Source of the DNA: CADCTB01 sp964479465
GTDB lineage: Bacteria > Actinomycetota > Acidimicrobiia > Acidimicrobiales > AC-14
Reading direction: 5' to 3'
Assembly: GCA_964479465.1 (NCBI GenBank)
Contig: CAYZMG010000048.1
Span: forward strand, 1-32,328
Length of the DNA stretch: 32,328 nucleotides
The number at the start of each line of letters is the position of its first letter. Position 1 is the first letter of the stretch. The notes under the pieces were generated by a model, which was given only the letters and a program-made list of their open reading frames with translations, was not told the origin of the DNA and made no database searches. Shown in pieces: positions 14,279 to 24,251 of the stretch. Both the position numbers and the translations under genes were made by a program.

Positions 14279-16828
14279 GTGCCAGCACCCGACGTCCCCG
14301 ATAAACCGTCCCTCGAAGGGCTCGAGGAGAAGTGGGACGCGCGGTGGGAGGCCGAGGGTACGTACCGCTTCGACCGCTCCAAGACCCGGGCCGAGATCTA
14401 CTCCATCGACACGCCGCCGCCCACGGTCAGCGGCTCGCTCCACATCGGCAACGTATTATCCTAAACCCACACCGACACCGTCGCCCGCTTCCAGCGCATG
14501 CGGGGCCGCGAGGTCTTCTATCCGATGGGCTGGGACGACAACGGCCTGCCCACCGAGCGCCGGGTCCAGAACTACTTCGGCGTCCGCTGCGACCCGGCGT
14601 TGCCGTATGACCCGTCGTTCGATCCCCCTACTGATTCTCCGCTCTCGGCCGCTCGGGCCAGGCCCCCGTCGCCGCCCGTCGCCGTCTCCCGGCCCAACTT
14701 CGTCGAGCTCTGCGAGCGGCTGACCGGCGAGGACGAGCGGGTCTTCGAATCCCTGTGGCGCCACCTCGGCCTCTCCGTCGACTGGCACATGACGTACACG
14801 ACGATCGGGCCGGCGGCCCAACGGGTCTCCCAGCGGGGCTTCCTGCGCCTGCTGGCGTCGGGGCAGGCCTACCAGGCCGAGGCACCGACGCTGTGGGACG
14901 TCGACTTCCAGACCGCCATCGCCCAGGCCGAGCTCGAGGACCGCGAGCAGGCCGGCGCCTATCACCGCATCACGTTCGGTCGCGCCTACGGTGAAACGAT
15001 CGAGATCGACACCACACGCCCCGAGCTCATCCCCGCCTGCGTCGCCCTCGTCGCCCATCCCGACGACGCGCGCTACAAGCCGCTGTTCGGCACCGAGGTC
15101 ACCACGCCGCTGTTCGGCGTCCGTGTCCCCGTCCTCGCCCACCCCCTGGCCGATCCCGAGAAGGGCACGGGCGTGGCCATGATCTGCACCTTCGGCGACG
15201 TGACCGACGTCACCTGGTGGCGGGAGCTGATGCTTCAGACGCGCACCATCGTCGGCCGGGACGGGCGCATCCAGGCCGAGCCGCCGCCCGGCGTCGAGCC
15301 GTCGCCGGCGTGGGGCGAGCTGACCGGCAAGAAGATGGGCCCGGCGCGCGAGCGCATCGTCGAGTTGCTGCGCGAGTCGGGCGACCTCGTCGGCGAGCCG
15401 AAGCCCATCACCCACCCGGTCAAGTTCTTCGAGAAGGGCAGCAAGCCGCTCGAGATCCTGACCAGCCGGCAGTGGTTCATCCGCACGCTGGACCACCGCA
15501 ACGAGCTGCTGGAGCGGGGCCGGGAACTGCGCTGGCACCCGCCGTACATGGGCGCCCGCTTCAACTCGTGGGTCAACGGCTTGAACAGCGACTGGCTGAT
15601 CAGCCGCCAGCGCTTCTTCGGCGTCCCCTTCCCGCTCTGGTACCGGGTCGGCGATGACGGCCGCGTCCTTTACGAGGAGCCCTTCATCCCCGACGAGAGC
15701 CGGCTGCCCGTCGACCCGTCCACCGACGTCCCCGACGGCTGCACCCCTGACCAGCGCGACCAGCCCGGCGGCTTCACCGGCGAGCCCGACATCATGGATA
15801 CCTGGGCCACGTCGTCGTTGACGCCCCAGATCGCCGGCGCATGGGGTGACGACGCCGACCTCTTCGAGCGGGTCTTCCCCATGGACCTGCGACCGCAGGC
15901 CCACGACATCATCCGGACGTGGCTCTTCGCCACCGTCGTCCGGTCGCACTTGGAGCACGGGACCCTGCCCTGGTCCGACGCCGCCATCTCGGGCTGGGTC
16001 CTCGACCCCGATCGCAAGAAGATGTCGAAGTCCAAGGGCAACGTGATCACCCCCCTGCCCCTCCTGGAGGAGCACGGCGCCGACGCGGCCCGGTACTGGG
16101 CGGCCAGCGGGCGCCCCGGGGTCGACACCGCGGTCGACTTCGGCCAGATGAAGGTCGGCCGGCGGCTGGCCATCAAGATCCTCAACGCGTCGAAGTTCGT
16201 CTTGTCGCGGCTGGGTGAAGAGGGCGAAGTCACCGAGCCGCTCGACCAGGCGATGCTCGCCGGCTTGGCCTCCCTGGTCGAGGAGGTCACCACTGCGTTC
16301 GAGGGCTACGACTACGCCCGCGCGCTGGAGCGCACCGAGTCGTTCTTCTGGAACTTCTGCGACAACTACCTCGAGCTGGTCAAGAGCCGGGCCTACGGCG
16401 GTCAGGGCGACGAGGCGGCGGCGTCGGCCAACCGGGCCCTGACCCTTTCTTTGTCGACCATGCTCCGCCTGTTCGCCCCGTTCCTGCCCTTCGTCACCGA
16501 GGAGGTCTGGTCGTGGTGGAAGGAGGGCTCGGTCCACCGTTCCACGTGGCCCGATGCCGGCGAGCTTCGGGGGCCGGCCGGCGCCGGCGCCGATCCGCTC
16601 GTCCTCGAAGTCGCCTCCGCCATCCTCGGCGAGGTCCGCAAGGCCAAGACCGCCGGCAAGGTCTCCATGCGGGCCGACGTGGCCCGCACCACCGTCCGCG
16701 ACAGCCACGACCGTCTGGCCGCGCTGGCGCTGGTCGCCGCCGACGTCACCGACGCCGGCCGCATCGCCAACCTGGTCACCGAGGAGGGCGAGACGTTCTC
16801 CGTCGAGGTGGAGCTGGCCGAGGCCTGA
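14279..16828 (+). CDS. valS: Valine--tRNA ligase interrupted by an in-frame TAA at codon 62
   Basis: ValS charges tRNA-Val and edits mischarged threonine. The protein would be 849 residues: VPAPDVPDKPSLEGLEEKWD, SIDTPPPTVSGSLHIGN, then THTDTVARFQRMRGREVFYP, the editing domain (TTRPELIPACVALVAHP), the catalytic C-half with KKMSKSKGN and the anticodon-binding helices. The C-terminal coiled arm is short or absent, as in actinobacterial-type ValS. Codon 62 (14462-14464) is TAA where the family has Tyr, and the HIGH motif reads HIGN (residues 55-58). Four positions in 14450-14464 look like changes to A. Frame is intact on both sides. Restarting at ATG 14498 would omit the signature motif. Either the gene is inactive and replaced elsewhere, or the sequence is locally wrong; I favour error because the other 780 codons look well conserved. 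Confidence 0.85.
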
Positions 16829-16835
16829 GGCTCGG

Positions 16836-17843
16836 TCAGGCGGGGGCGAAGCGGCGCTGAACGAACTCCCACACGATGGCGGTCGTGTCGAACCTCGGCG
16901 CCCGGTACCACTCGTGTGCCGCGCCGCTCACCCGGTACCGCACCACGGGGCTCCCGGTGCGGCACTCGGTGCCTCGCGCCTCGCCGCCGGCGGTCTGCAC
17001 TGATACGCAGCCGTTCTGCACCCGCCAGAACGTGAACACCTCCTCGACGCCGGCCAGGTAGCCCCGGCGCTTGGTGCCCCAGTTGGCGATGCGGCCGCCG
17101 GCATAGGGGACGACCGAGTCGCCGGCGCCGGCGGCCATGATCACGGCGACGGGTCGGGCGGGACGGCAGGACCGCTCGAAGCCCTGGCCGGCGGTACCGG
17201 CGATCAGGGCCAGGGCGCTGACCCGGTCGGCGAGGTCACAGGCCAGGCGGCTGGCCATCACCGCCCCGTTCGAGAACCCGACGACGGCCACCCGGCCGGC
17301 GCCGGCGCCGGTACGGGCGACCGTCTCGTCGATCAGCATGCGGAGGAAGCGGCCGTCGTCGATGGGCGCACCGGGCACGATCGGGTCGGCGCCGGGGCGG
17401 CCGTCGTTCCAGGCCCCGCCGTGGGCGTCGGGGTAGGCGATGACCACGCCTTTCCCGGCGGCCAGCGGCTCGAAGCCGGCGGCGCGCATGTCGGCGCCCC
17501 GGCCGCCGACGCCATGGAGCACGACCACCACGGCCGTCGCAGGCGGCCCGGGCGGGACGACGATCGTCCAGCGCCGGGCGACGCCGTCGACGTCGACCTG
17601 CTGCTCGTGCACGCCGGCCGCCAGATACGCCGGCGCCGGCGGCTCGACGACCACCTCGGAGCGCGGTGGCGGGAGCGGGACGGTGGCGGGAGGCAGCGAC
17701 GTGAACTCGACCACGGTGGCCGGCCGTAGAGGCGCAGCGGTGACCACGGCCGGCGGCGCGGCCGTGTCCCAGCTGGTGCAGGCAGCCAGAACGGCCGCGA
17801 CCAGCGCGCCGGCTGCGCCGGCCCTTCCCCTCATTGCCCCCAT
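16836..17843 (-). CDS. Lipoprotein alpha/beta-hydrolase, PHB depolymerase/feruloyl-esterase (LpqC-like) family
   Basis: The product has a lipoprotein signal ending in the lipobox LAAC (VAAVLAACTSWD), a Pro-rich linker and an esterase domain: WTIVVPPGPPATAVVVVLHG (oxyanion-hole HG), nucleophile elbow GFSNG in VAVVGFSNGAVMASRLAC, an Asp in AAGAGDSVVPYAGG, and His in SGAAHEWYR. The arrangement fits the secreted polyhydroxybutyrate depolymerase/LpqC group, which hydrolyses ester bonds in polymers or plant-derived aromatics; the true substrate is unknown. Start choice is unsure between ATG at 17864, 17843 and 17834; the first lacks any RBS and would overlap further into the divergent promoter region. 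It converges with valS at a 7-bp gap and diverges from the acyltransferase fusion. Confidence 0.85.
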   Translation of the reverse strand: MGAMRGRAGAAGALVAAVLAACTSWDTAAPPAVVTAAPLRPATVVEFTSLPPATVPLPPPRSEVVVEPPAPAYLAAGVHEQQVDVDGVARRWTIVVPPGPPATAVVVVLHGVGGRGADMRAAGFEPLAAGKGVVIAYPDAHGGAWNDGRPGADPIVPGAPIDDGRFLRMLIDETVARTGAGAGRVAVVGFSNGAVMASRLACDLADRVSALALIAGTAGQGFERSCRPARPVAVIMAAGAGDSVVPYAGGRIANWGTKRRGYLAGVEEVFTFWRVQNGCVSVQTAGGEARGTECRTGSPVVRYRVSGAAHEWYRAPRFDTTAIVWEFVQRRFAPA

Positions 17844-17914
17844 TGCTTCGTACCACGAAACCACATCTGGGCGCGGACTGCGCTGAATGGCGGGGTAGCG
17901 TCGCGGCCATCGAG

Positions 17915-20161
17915 GTGGCGGTGCAGGGCAGCAAGGCCCCGGGAAGGAACGAGCGGGAGCTGTTCCTCGACGCCATCCGGGCCATCGCCATCGTGCGGGT
18001 CGTCGCCTGGCACGCCTTCGGCGCCGCCGCCATCACCTACTTCGTGGCCGCCATGCCGGCGATGTTCTTCGTCACCGGGAGCCTGCTGGCCAAGTCCATG
18101 AACCGGCGCTCACCGCGCACGGTCCTGGCCGACCGCTTCCGCCGGCTGCTGGTGCCCCTGTGGGCATTCGCCGCCGTGGCCTGGCTGGCCATGGCCGTCG
18201 CCGCGGCACGCACCGGGACCGACCTGCCCCTCCATCGAGCATTGCTGTGGCTCTTCCCCTTGGCCGACCCGCACGGCTCGGCGTGGGAGGGCGGCTGGCT
18301 GTCGTCGCACCTCTGGTACATACGGACCCTCGTCTGGCTGCTGCTCGCATCGCCCTTCCTGCTCCGAGCGGTCCGGCGGGCCGGCGCCCGGGTGCTCCTC
18401 GTGCCCGTGGCCGGCGTGTTCGTGCTCGACGCCCTGACCCGGGAAGGCGGCCTCCTGGCCGGCCAGCACGCCGTAATGTGGCCCGCCGGCGACCTCGCCC
18501 TCTACTCGGTGTTCCTCATGGCCGGGTTCGTCCACCGCGACAAGGGGTTCCACACCGTGTCCCGCCGCGGGTGGGTGGTGATCGCCATCCTCGCAGGGGG
18601 CGCAGCGACCGCCTGGCGGCTCACCCAGCCCGTCCCCCTGGGCGTCGTCAACAACTCCCACCCGATGCACCTGTTCGTCGGCGCCGCCTGGCTCAGCATC
18701 GCCCTCGCCGGCCGCGAGCTCCTCACCCGTATCGCCGAGAGGCCCCGGATCGGCGGCGCGATCCGGGCCATCGGCCGGCGGTCCCTGACCATCTACCTGT
18801 GGCACACGGCGGCGATCATCGTGGCCGTCAACATCCTCGAGGCCGCCGGGATCGACGGACCGCTGCACCCTCTTGGCCTCGTCGCGCTCACCATCGGGGG
18901 CACTCTCGTCGCCGTCCACCTCTTCGGATGGGTCGAGGACCTCGCAGCCCGCCGCCCTCTTCCGGCACCCGGGCGACGCCCCGCCGGCCGCCTCAACCGA
19001 CCGGTCATCGCCCTGGCCGCCCTGGCCGCAGTCAGCGGCGGGGTGCTCGCCCTCCCCCGCGATCACCGCGGCCGCATGTCCGAGGCTGCGGCGGTGGCCA
19101 ACCGATCGCCGCGGCGGCCACCGGTGCCGTCCCAGCCCCCGCCACCACCCTCCTTCGCCGCCGAGCCGGCGACGGAGGGTGCCCTCGAGCCGATCACGGT
19201 GGAGGCCACTCCCGGACTGGCGGCGCGCCTGGACAGCATGCTCACGGCCTGGCTGGAACAATCGGGCGCCGGCGGCGCCTTGGTCGGCGTCGATGCCACG
19301 ACCATGCGGTGGAAGGGCGCCGGCGGGAACCGGCCCGAGTCCGGCGTGCCGGTGTCGACCTCGGACCGCATCGAGCTGGCGTCGCTCACCAAGCTGTTCA
19401 CCGCCGCCCTGGTCCACCGCTACGTGGAGGCGGGGCGGATCGACCTGGACGCGCCCCTGCCCCCCGTGCGGGCCCTGCCCGACTTCCCCTACGACCAGGG
19501 CATCACGGTGGCCCAGTTGCTCGACCACAGCAGCGGCCTGATCAACTACCTCGACACCGACCTGTACGCCTTCGACCCCACCTTGATCGACGACCCCGCC
19601 TCCGCGGTGATGGCCGTCGTCGCCCACCCCCCGGCGGCCGACCCCGGCACCACCTACCTCTACTCCAGCACCAACTTCCTGGTCCTCGGTCTACTGCTCG
19701 AAGACGTCAGCGGCCGGGCGTTCGGCGACCTCCTCCGAGAGACGCTGGTCGGCCCGCTGAATCTGCGCGAGACCGTGCACCTGGCGGACACGCCCGGATG
19801 GCCGCGAGGGGCGACGTCGGGAATCGAAACGAGCCTCGACGACCTCCTGACCGCCGGCACGGCCATCCTCCGCAATCACGTGGGTCTGGCACCGGACACC
19901 TTCGCCCACATGGCCGACGTCGATCCCATCTACGGGTACGGCCCGGGAACTTTCGGCTTCTGCCCCTGCCGCCTCGACTCCGAGGGCAACCCCCGCTTCT
20001 TCGCCATCGGGTACTACGGGGCGACGACCCTTCTCGGCTACGTGCCGACGCTGGACCTCACCGTCGCCGTCGACCTCGTCGAGTCCCTCGGCTTGAACGG
20101 CGGGTACGACGCGGTGACGATGCTCTTCGAGATGATCGAAGCCGTCGTCCGTCCTTCCTGA
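17915..20161 (+). CDS. Acyltransferase-3 membrane domain fused to a beta-lactamase-like serine hydrolase
   Basis: Residues 1-380 form an acyltransferase-3 (OatA/NodX-type) membrane domain: ELFLDAIRAIAIVRVVAWHA with the family Arg and His33, about ten TM segments and RRSLTIYLWHTAAIIVAV near its end. A Pro-rich linker (about residues 395-420) leads to a beta-lactamase/DD-peptidase-like domain with the SxxK motif SLTK (Ser490, Lys493). The second motif is YSS where Tyr-x-Asn is usual (Asn is two residues later in YSSTNF), and the third appears as GYYGATT in place of HxG. Such a fusion could O-acylate and de-acylate or trim one extracytoplasmic polymer, perhaps peptidoglycan or a surface glycan. 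The GTG at 17915 is preferred; -10 TAGCGT is at 17896-17901, and GTG 17921 is an alternative. Domain calls are good, function is inferred. Confidence 0.85.
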   Translation: MAVQGSKAPGRNERELFLDAIRAIAIVRVVAWHAFGAAAITYFVAAMPAMFFVTGSLLAKSMNRRSPRTVLADRFRRLLVPLWAFAAVAWLAMAVAAARTGTDLPLHRALLWLFPLADPHGSAWEGGWLSSHLWYIRTLVWLLLASPFLLRAVRRAGARVLLVPVAGVFVLDALTREGGLLAGQHAVMWPAGDLALYSVFLMAGFVHRDKGFHTVSRRGWVVIAILAGGAATAWRLTQPVPLGVVNNSHPMHLFVGAAWLSIALAGRELLTRIAERPRIGGAIRAIGRRSLTIYLWHTAAIIVAVNILEAAGIDGPLHPLGLVALTIGGTLVAVHLFGWVEDLAARRPLPAPGRRPAGRLNRPVIALAALAAVSGGVLALPRDHRGRMSEAAAVANRSPRRPPVPSQPPPPPSFAAEPATEGALEPITVEATPGLAARLDSMLTAWLEQSGAGGALVGVDATTMRWKGAGGNRPESGVPVSTSDRIELASLTKLFTAALVHRYVEAGRIDLDAPLPPVRALPDFPYDQGITVAQLLDHSSGLINYLDTDLYAFDPTLIDDPASAVMAVVAHPPAADPGTTYLYSSTNFLVLGLLLEDVSGRAFGDLLRETLVGPLNLRETVHLADTPGWPRGATSGIETSLDDLLTAGTAILRNHVGLAPDTFAHMADVDPIYGYGPGTFGFCPCRLDSEGNPRFFAIGYYGATTLLGYVPTLDLTVAVDLVESLGLNGGYDAVTMLFEMIEAVVRPS

Positions 20162-20172
20162 CGCCGGCGCGC

Positions 20173-21030
20173 TCAGTCGACCGGCTGGTCGACGAGGATC
20201 CGGCCGGCGTGGGCGTAGACGTTGCACCGCCGGTCGCGGAGGAACCCGACGAGGGTCACACCGAAGCGCTCGGCCATGGCGACGGCCAGGCTGCTGGGAG
20301 CGGAGATGCCGCACACGACGGACACGCCGGCGGTGATCGCCTTCTGAAGGATCTCGTAGCTGGAGCGGCCGCTGACGAGTAGCAGCTCGTCGTCCAGCGG
20401 CACCCGGCCCTGGAGGACGGCCCAGCCGATGAGCTTGTCGAGGGCATTGTGGCGGCCGACATCCTCCCGGATGGCCAGCAGCTCGCCGCCGGCGGTGAAC
20501 AGGCCGGTGGCGTGGAGGCCGCCGGTGGAGTCGAACAGGCCCTGTCCGCTCCGCAACCGCCCGGGAAGGCCGTAGAGCACCTCGACGGGAACCCCGGGCC
20601 CGCCGGCGGTGGGCGAGCATCGCACCTCCAGGGCGTCGAGGGTGGCCTTGCCGCACACCCCGCACGCGCTGTTGGTGAAGAAGTGGCGCTCGAGCGAGCG
20701 AAGGTCGGGGGCGGCGGCGCCGGCCAGCTCGACGCTGACGATGTTGAAACGCTGCTCGGCGTCGACGTCGCGGTCGGTGCAGTAGGTGACCTGGCGGACG
20801 TCGTCGCGGTCGGCGATGATGCCCTCGCAGAAGAGGAACCCCACGGCCAGTTCGAAGTCGGCGCCCGGGGTCCTCATGGTGATGGCGACGCTCTGGCGCC
20901 GGCCCGCCGCCACCACCCGAATCTCCAGCGGCTCCTCGGTGGCCAGGTGGTCGGCCCGTGAGGTGGCCCGACCGTCGGTGATCACCCGCACCTGGCGGGG
21001 CGTCCGGCTCCCCGGCCGATCACGGGTCAC
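20173..21030 (-). CDS. fdhD: FdhD, sulfurtransferase for formate dehydrogenase
   Basis: FdhD passes sulfur from IscS to the molybdenum cofactor of formate dehydrogenase and is essential for its activity. The 285-residue product shows the ATEEPLEIRV start, TMRTPGADFELAVGFLFCEG, the catalytic CxxC at Cys123/Cys126 in TNSACGVCGKATL, GLFDSTGGLHATGLF, REDVGRHNALDKLIG and LLVSGRSSYEILQKA, all diagnostic. GTG at 21030 is chosen because it overlaps the SRAP stop (GTGA). Reading upstream to 21288 is shadow sequence. Converges with the fusion gene at an 11-bp gap. No formate dehydrogenase gene is in the window, so its client must be elsewhere. Confidence 0.97.
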   Translation of the reverse strand: MTRDRPGSRTPRQVRVITDGRATSRADHLATEEPLEIRVVAAGRRQSVAITMRTPGADFELAVGFLFCEGIIADRDDVRQVTYCTDRDVDAEQRFNIVSVELAGAAAPDLRSLERHFFTNSACGVCGKATLDALEVRCSPTAGGPGVPVEVLYGLPGRLRSGQGLFDSTGGLHATGLFTAGGELLAIREDVGRHNALDKLIGWAVLQGRVPLDDELLLVSGRSSYEILQKAITAGVSVVCGISAPSSLAVAMAERFGVTLVGFLRDRRCNVYAHAGRILVDQPVD

Positions 21031-21716
21031 AGCAGTTGGGGCTGGATCTCGCCGGAGAGGATCTCGATCAGGTCGGGGCCGTCGTTGCGGGCACTGTTGA
21101 CCCGGGTGCTGACCGGGCGGGCCCGCAGGCCCACGGTGGCCGGCGCTCCGAGCACGTCGACAAGGCCGGCGACGTCGTGGTTGGTCGGGTCGAGCCACCC
21201 GTCCCACTGGTCCGGGCGAAGGCGCACCGGCATGCGGTCGTGCAGCCAGGCGAGGTTCTCGTCGCTCGGAGCGGTGACCACGGCGCACGTCACCTCATCC
21301 GCGTTGCGGTCCCAGATGGCGGCGAGAGCGAACGGGTCGCCGGAGCCGTCGGCCAGATCGAGCAGGTAGGGCTGCTTTGGCCCGCCGGCGGGCCGGCGCC
21401 ATTCATAGAAGCCGTCGACCACCACGAGGCACCGCCGGCGTTCGAGGGACTCGCGGAACACCGCCTTGTCCACGATGCCCTCCACCCGGGCATTGGTGGG
21501 GCGGGGGCCGGCGGAAGGATCGGTCGACCACGACGGGACCAGGCCCCAGCGCATCGTGCCCAGCCGCCGGCCGTTGCGGGTGCCGGCGACGGCCGGGACC
21601 TCGGCGCCCGGCGCGATGTTCCAGCTCGGCGGACGTTCGTTCGCCACCACCTCGGAGGCACCGAAGTAGGCGGCCAGGACGTCGATCGGCCGGGTGACGA
21701 CGATGCGCCCGCACAT
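21027..21716 (-). CDS. SRAP-domain (YedK/HMCES) abasic-site shielding protein
   Basis: SRAP proteins crosslink to abasic sites in single-stranded DNA through a thiazolidine with the N-terminal cysteine. Cys2 follows the initiator Met (MCGRIVV), with the other active-site residues in place: Asn33 in SWNIAPG, Glu105 in VDGFYEWRR and His159 in AWLHDRMPV. VNSARNDGPDLIE near the end is typical. 229 residues is a normal length. The ATG lies 7 nt after a TACGAT -10 box, again a leaderless arrangement. The stop overlaps fdhD; a functional link between the two is not obvious and they may share transcription only. Confidence 0.95.
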   Translation of the reverse strand: MCGRIVVTRPIDVLAAYFGASEVVANERPPSWNIAPGAEVPAVAGTRNGRRLGTMRWGLVPSWSTDPSAGPRPTNARVEGIVDKAVFRESLERRRCLVVVDGFYEWRRPAGGPKQPYLLDLADGSGDPFALAAIWDRNADEVTCAVVTAPSDENLAWLHDRMPVRLRPDQWDGWLDPTNHDVAGLVDVLGAPATVGLRARPVSTRVNSARNDGPDLIEILSGEIQPQLL

Positions 21717-21723
21717 GCCTTAC

Positions 21724-21729
21724 ATCGTA
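21724..21729 (-). promoter_or_regulatory. -10 box (TACGAT) of the SRAP-fdhD operon
   Basis: On the minus strand TACGAT is followed by GTAAGGC and the ATG at 21716. The 7-nt spacing suits a leaderless transcript, though GTAAGG could also serve as a weak ribosome site from a promoter further up. Confidence 0.45.
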
Positions 21730-21737
21730 CGGGCGGC

Positions 21738-21771
21738 CGTGGCTAGAGTCGACCGTTGGCTCGAAGCCACG
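21738..21771 (+). promoter_or_regulatory. Candidate promoter/operator of the ABC export operon
   Basis: TAGAGT (21744-21749) is a TANNNT -10 candidate. CGTGGCT (21738-21744) and AGCCACG (21765-21771) form a perfect 7-bp inverted repeat around the expected transcription start. The leader would be about 50 nt and contain GAGGAG 6 nt before the ATG at 21807. No regulator gene is adjacent. Confidence 0.35.
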
Positions 21772-21806
21772 TCGCTCGCTAGAACCCGTCGCAGAGGAGC
21801 AGTTCC

Positions 21807-22706
21807 ATGCCGGCCATCCGGGTCCGGGACCTCCGGAAGTCCTACGGGACCATCGAAGCCGTGCGAGGCGTCGACTTCGACGTGGCCGAGGGCGAGATCT
21901 TCGGCTTCCTCGGCCCGAACGGCGCCGGCAAGACCACCATTGTCGAGATCCTCGAGGGCTATCGGCAGCGGTCGGCCGGCGAGGTCGAGGTGCTGGGCCA
22001 TGACCCGGCGCGCGGCGAGCGCCGGCTGCGGGAGCGCATCGGCATCGTGCTCCAGGAGACCGGCGTGGAGCGCTTCCTCCGGGTGGCCGAGGTGCTCGAG
22101 CTCTACTGCGGCTACTACCCCAGGCCGCGGGCGGCCGACGAGCTGCTGGCCCTCGTCGGCCTGGAGGACAAGCGCAACGACGTGGTCAAGCAGCTGTCGG
22201 GCGGCCAGCGCCGGCGCCTCGACCTGGCCCTGGGCCTGGCCGGCGACCCGGAGCTGGTGTTTCTCGACGAGCCCACCACCGGCTTCGACCCCACCGCCCG
22301 ACGCGAGGCGTGGGGAATCGTCAGCAACCTTCGAGCTCTGGGCAAGACGGTGTTCCTCACCACCCACTACATGGACGAGGCGCAGCATCTGGCCGACCGG
22401 GTGGCGGTGATCGCCGAGGGGCGCATCGTGGCCGAGGGGCCGCCCGCCAGCCTGTCCGGCCGTGACGACGCCACCGAGATCCGCTTCCTACCGCCGCCGG
22501 CCGACGAGCTTCCCGACCTGGGGCCGGCAACGGTGACGGTGAACGGGCGCGGCGTCGTCGTCCGCACCGCGGACGCCACCGCCACGCTCCACGTCCTCAC
22601 CGGCTGGGCGCTCGAACGGGGCATCGCCATCGACGGCCTCGCTGTCGCCCGGCCGTCGCTGGAGGACGTTTACCTCGAGCTCACGGCTCGGCCCACCGAT
22701 GGGTGA
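21807..22706 (+). CDS. ABC-2-type exporter ATP-binding protein (DrrA-like)
   Basis: The 299-residue ATPase has Walker A GPNGAGKTT (residues 36-44), Q-loop IVLQETGV, signature LSGGQRRRLDLALG, Walker B LVFLDEPTTGFDP and H-loop LTTHYMDEAQ. The GFDP and HYMDEA elements are typical of the DrrA/NodI/CcmA branch that pairs with ABC-2 permeases. The C-terminal 70 residues form the variable regulatory extension (RPSLEDVYLELTAR end). ATG preceded by GAGGAG. It overlaps the next gene by 8 bp. The transported molecule (lipid, drug or polysaccharide) cannot be predicted. Confidence 0.93.
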   Translation: MPAIRVRDLRKSYGTIEAVRGVDFDVAEGEIFGFLGPNGAGKTTIVEILEGYRQRSAGEVEVLGHDPARGERRLRERIGIVLQETGVERFLRVAEVLELYCGYYPRPRAADELLALVGLEDKRNDVVKQLSGGQRRRLDLALGLAGDPELVFLDEPTTGFDPTARREAWGIVSNLRALGKTVFLTTHYMDEAQHLADRVAVIAEGRIVAEGPPASLSGRDDATEIRFLPPPADELPDLGPATVTVNGRGVVVRTADATATLHVLTGWALERGIAIDGLAVARPSLEDVYLELTARPTDG

Positions 22707-23483
22707 GGTGTTCCGGAAGGACGCCGCTATCGCGCTACGCCAGTTGCGGTTCGAGCAGAAGGCGTTCTGGCGGAACCCGGCCGGCGCCGTGTTCACCTTC
22801 GCTTTCCCGCTCCTGTTCCTCGTCATCTTCTCGACGCTCAACTCCGGCGCCCGGTTGGAGGAGCGGGGCAACATCTCCTTCGTCACCTTCTTCGTACCCG
22901 GCATCCTGGCCTTCGGCCTCATATCGGCCTGCTACACCAACCTGGCCATCCGCATGACGATCAACCGGGACTTCGGCATCCTCAAGCGGGTCCGGGGCAC
23001 GCCGGTGCCCACGTGGGCCTACCTCGCCGGCCAGGTCGGCTCGTCGGTGCTGATCACCTTCATCCTGTTCGTCCTGACCGTGGGCCTCGGGGTGGTCGCG
23101 TTCGGCGTCGACTTCCGTACCAGCACCGCGGCTGGGCTGTTCGTCACCCTTGCCGCCGGCGCCGCCTGCTTCTGCGCCCTGGGACTTGCCGTAAGCGGCC
23201 TGTGCCCCAACGCCGACGCCGCGCCGGCGATCGTCAACTTCTCCATCTTCCCCCTGTTGTTCGTGTCCGGGATCTTCTTCCCGCTCGACAACGCCCCGAC
23301 GTGGCTGACGTCGGTGGCCAAGCTCTTCCCGATGCAGCAACTGGCCAACGGCCTGCAGTACGCCTTCGACCCCCGCACCACCGGCCTCGGCTTCAACGGC
23401 GGCGACCTGTGGCGGCTGTTCGCCTGGACCGTCGCCGGGTCACTCGTCGCCGTCCGACTCTTCAGATGGGACTCCGCAAAGAC

Positions 23484-23487
<4 letters not shown>
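22699..23487 (+). CDS. ABC-2-type permease (DrrB-like)
   Basis: The 262-residue protein has the ABC-2 membrane layout: RQLRFEQKAFWRNPAGAVFT, a first TM (FPLLFLVIFSTLN), then five more TM segments, with the RDFGILKRVRGTPVPTWAYL loop and the PLLFVSGIFFPLDNAPTWLT segment that are standard for DrrB-like permeases. It forms the membrane partner of the ATPase encoded immediately upstream. Its TGA overlaps the next ATG (ATGA), joining the first ABC pair to the second in one operon. Confidence 0.92.

Positions 23488-24250
<763 letters not shown>

Positions 24251-24251
<1 letters not shown>

Noticed and set aside
14456..16708. A 750-codon minus-strand open frame opposite valS, and similar ones at 18110-19627, 19691-20665 and 23019-24248
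   Set aside because: All lie antisense to clear genes and show low-complexity shadow composition; long antisense frames are expected at this GC content.
20173..21288. Upstream extension of fdhD to 21288
   Set aside because: The added 86 residues are antisense-like low-complexity sequence within the SRAP gene; the GTGA-coupled start at 21030 gives a normal FdhD.
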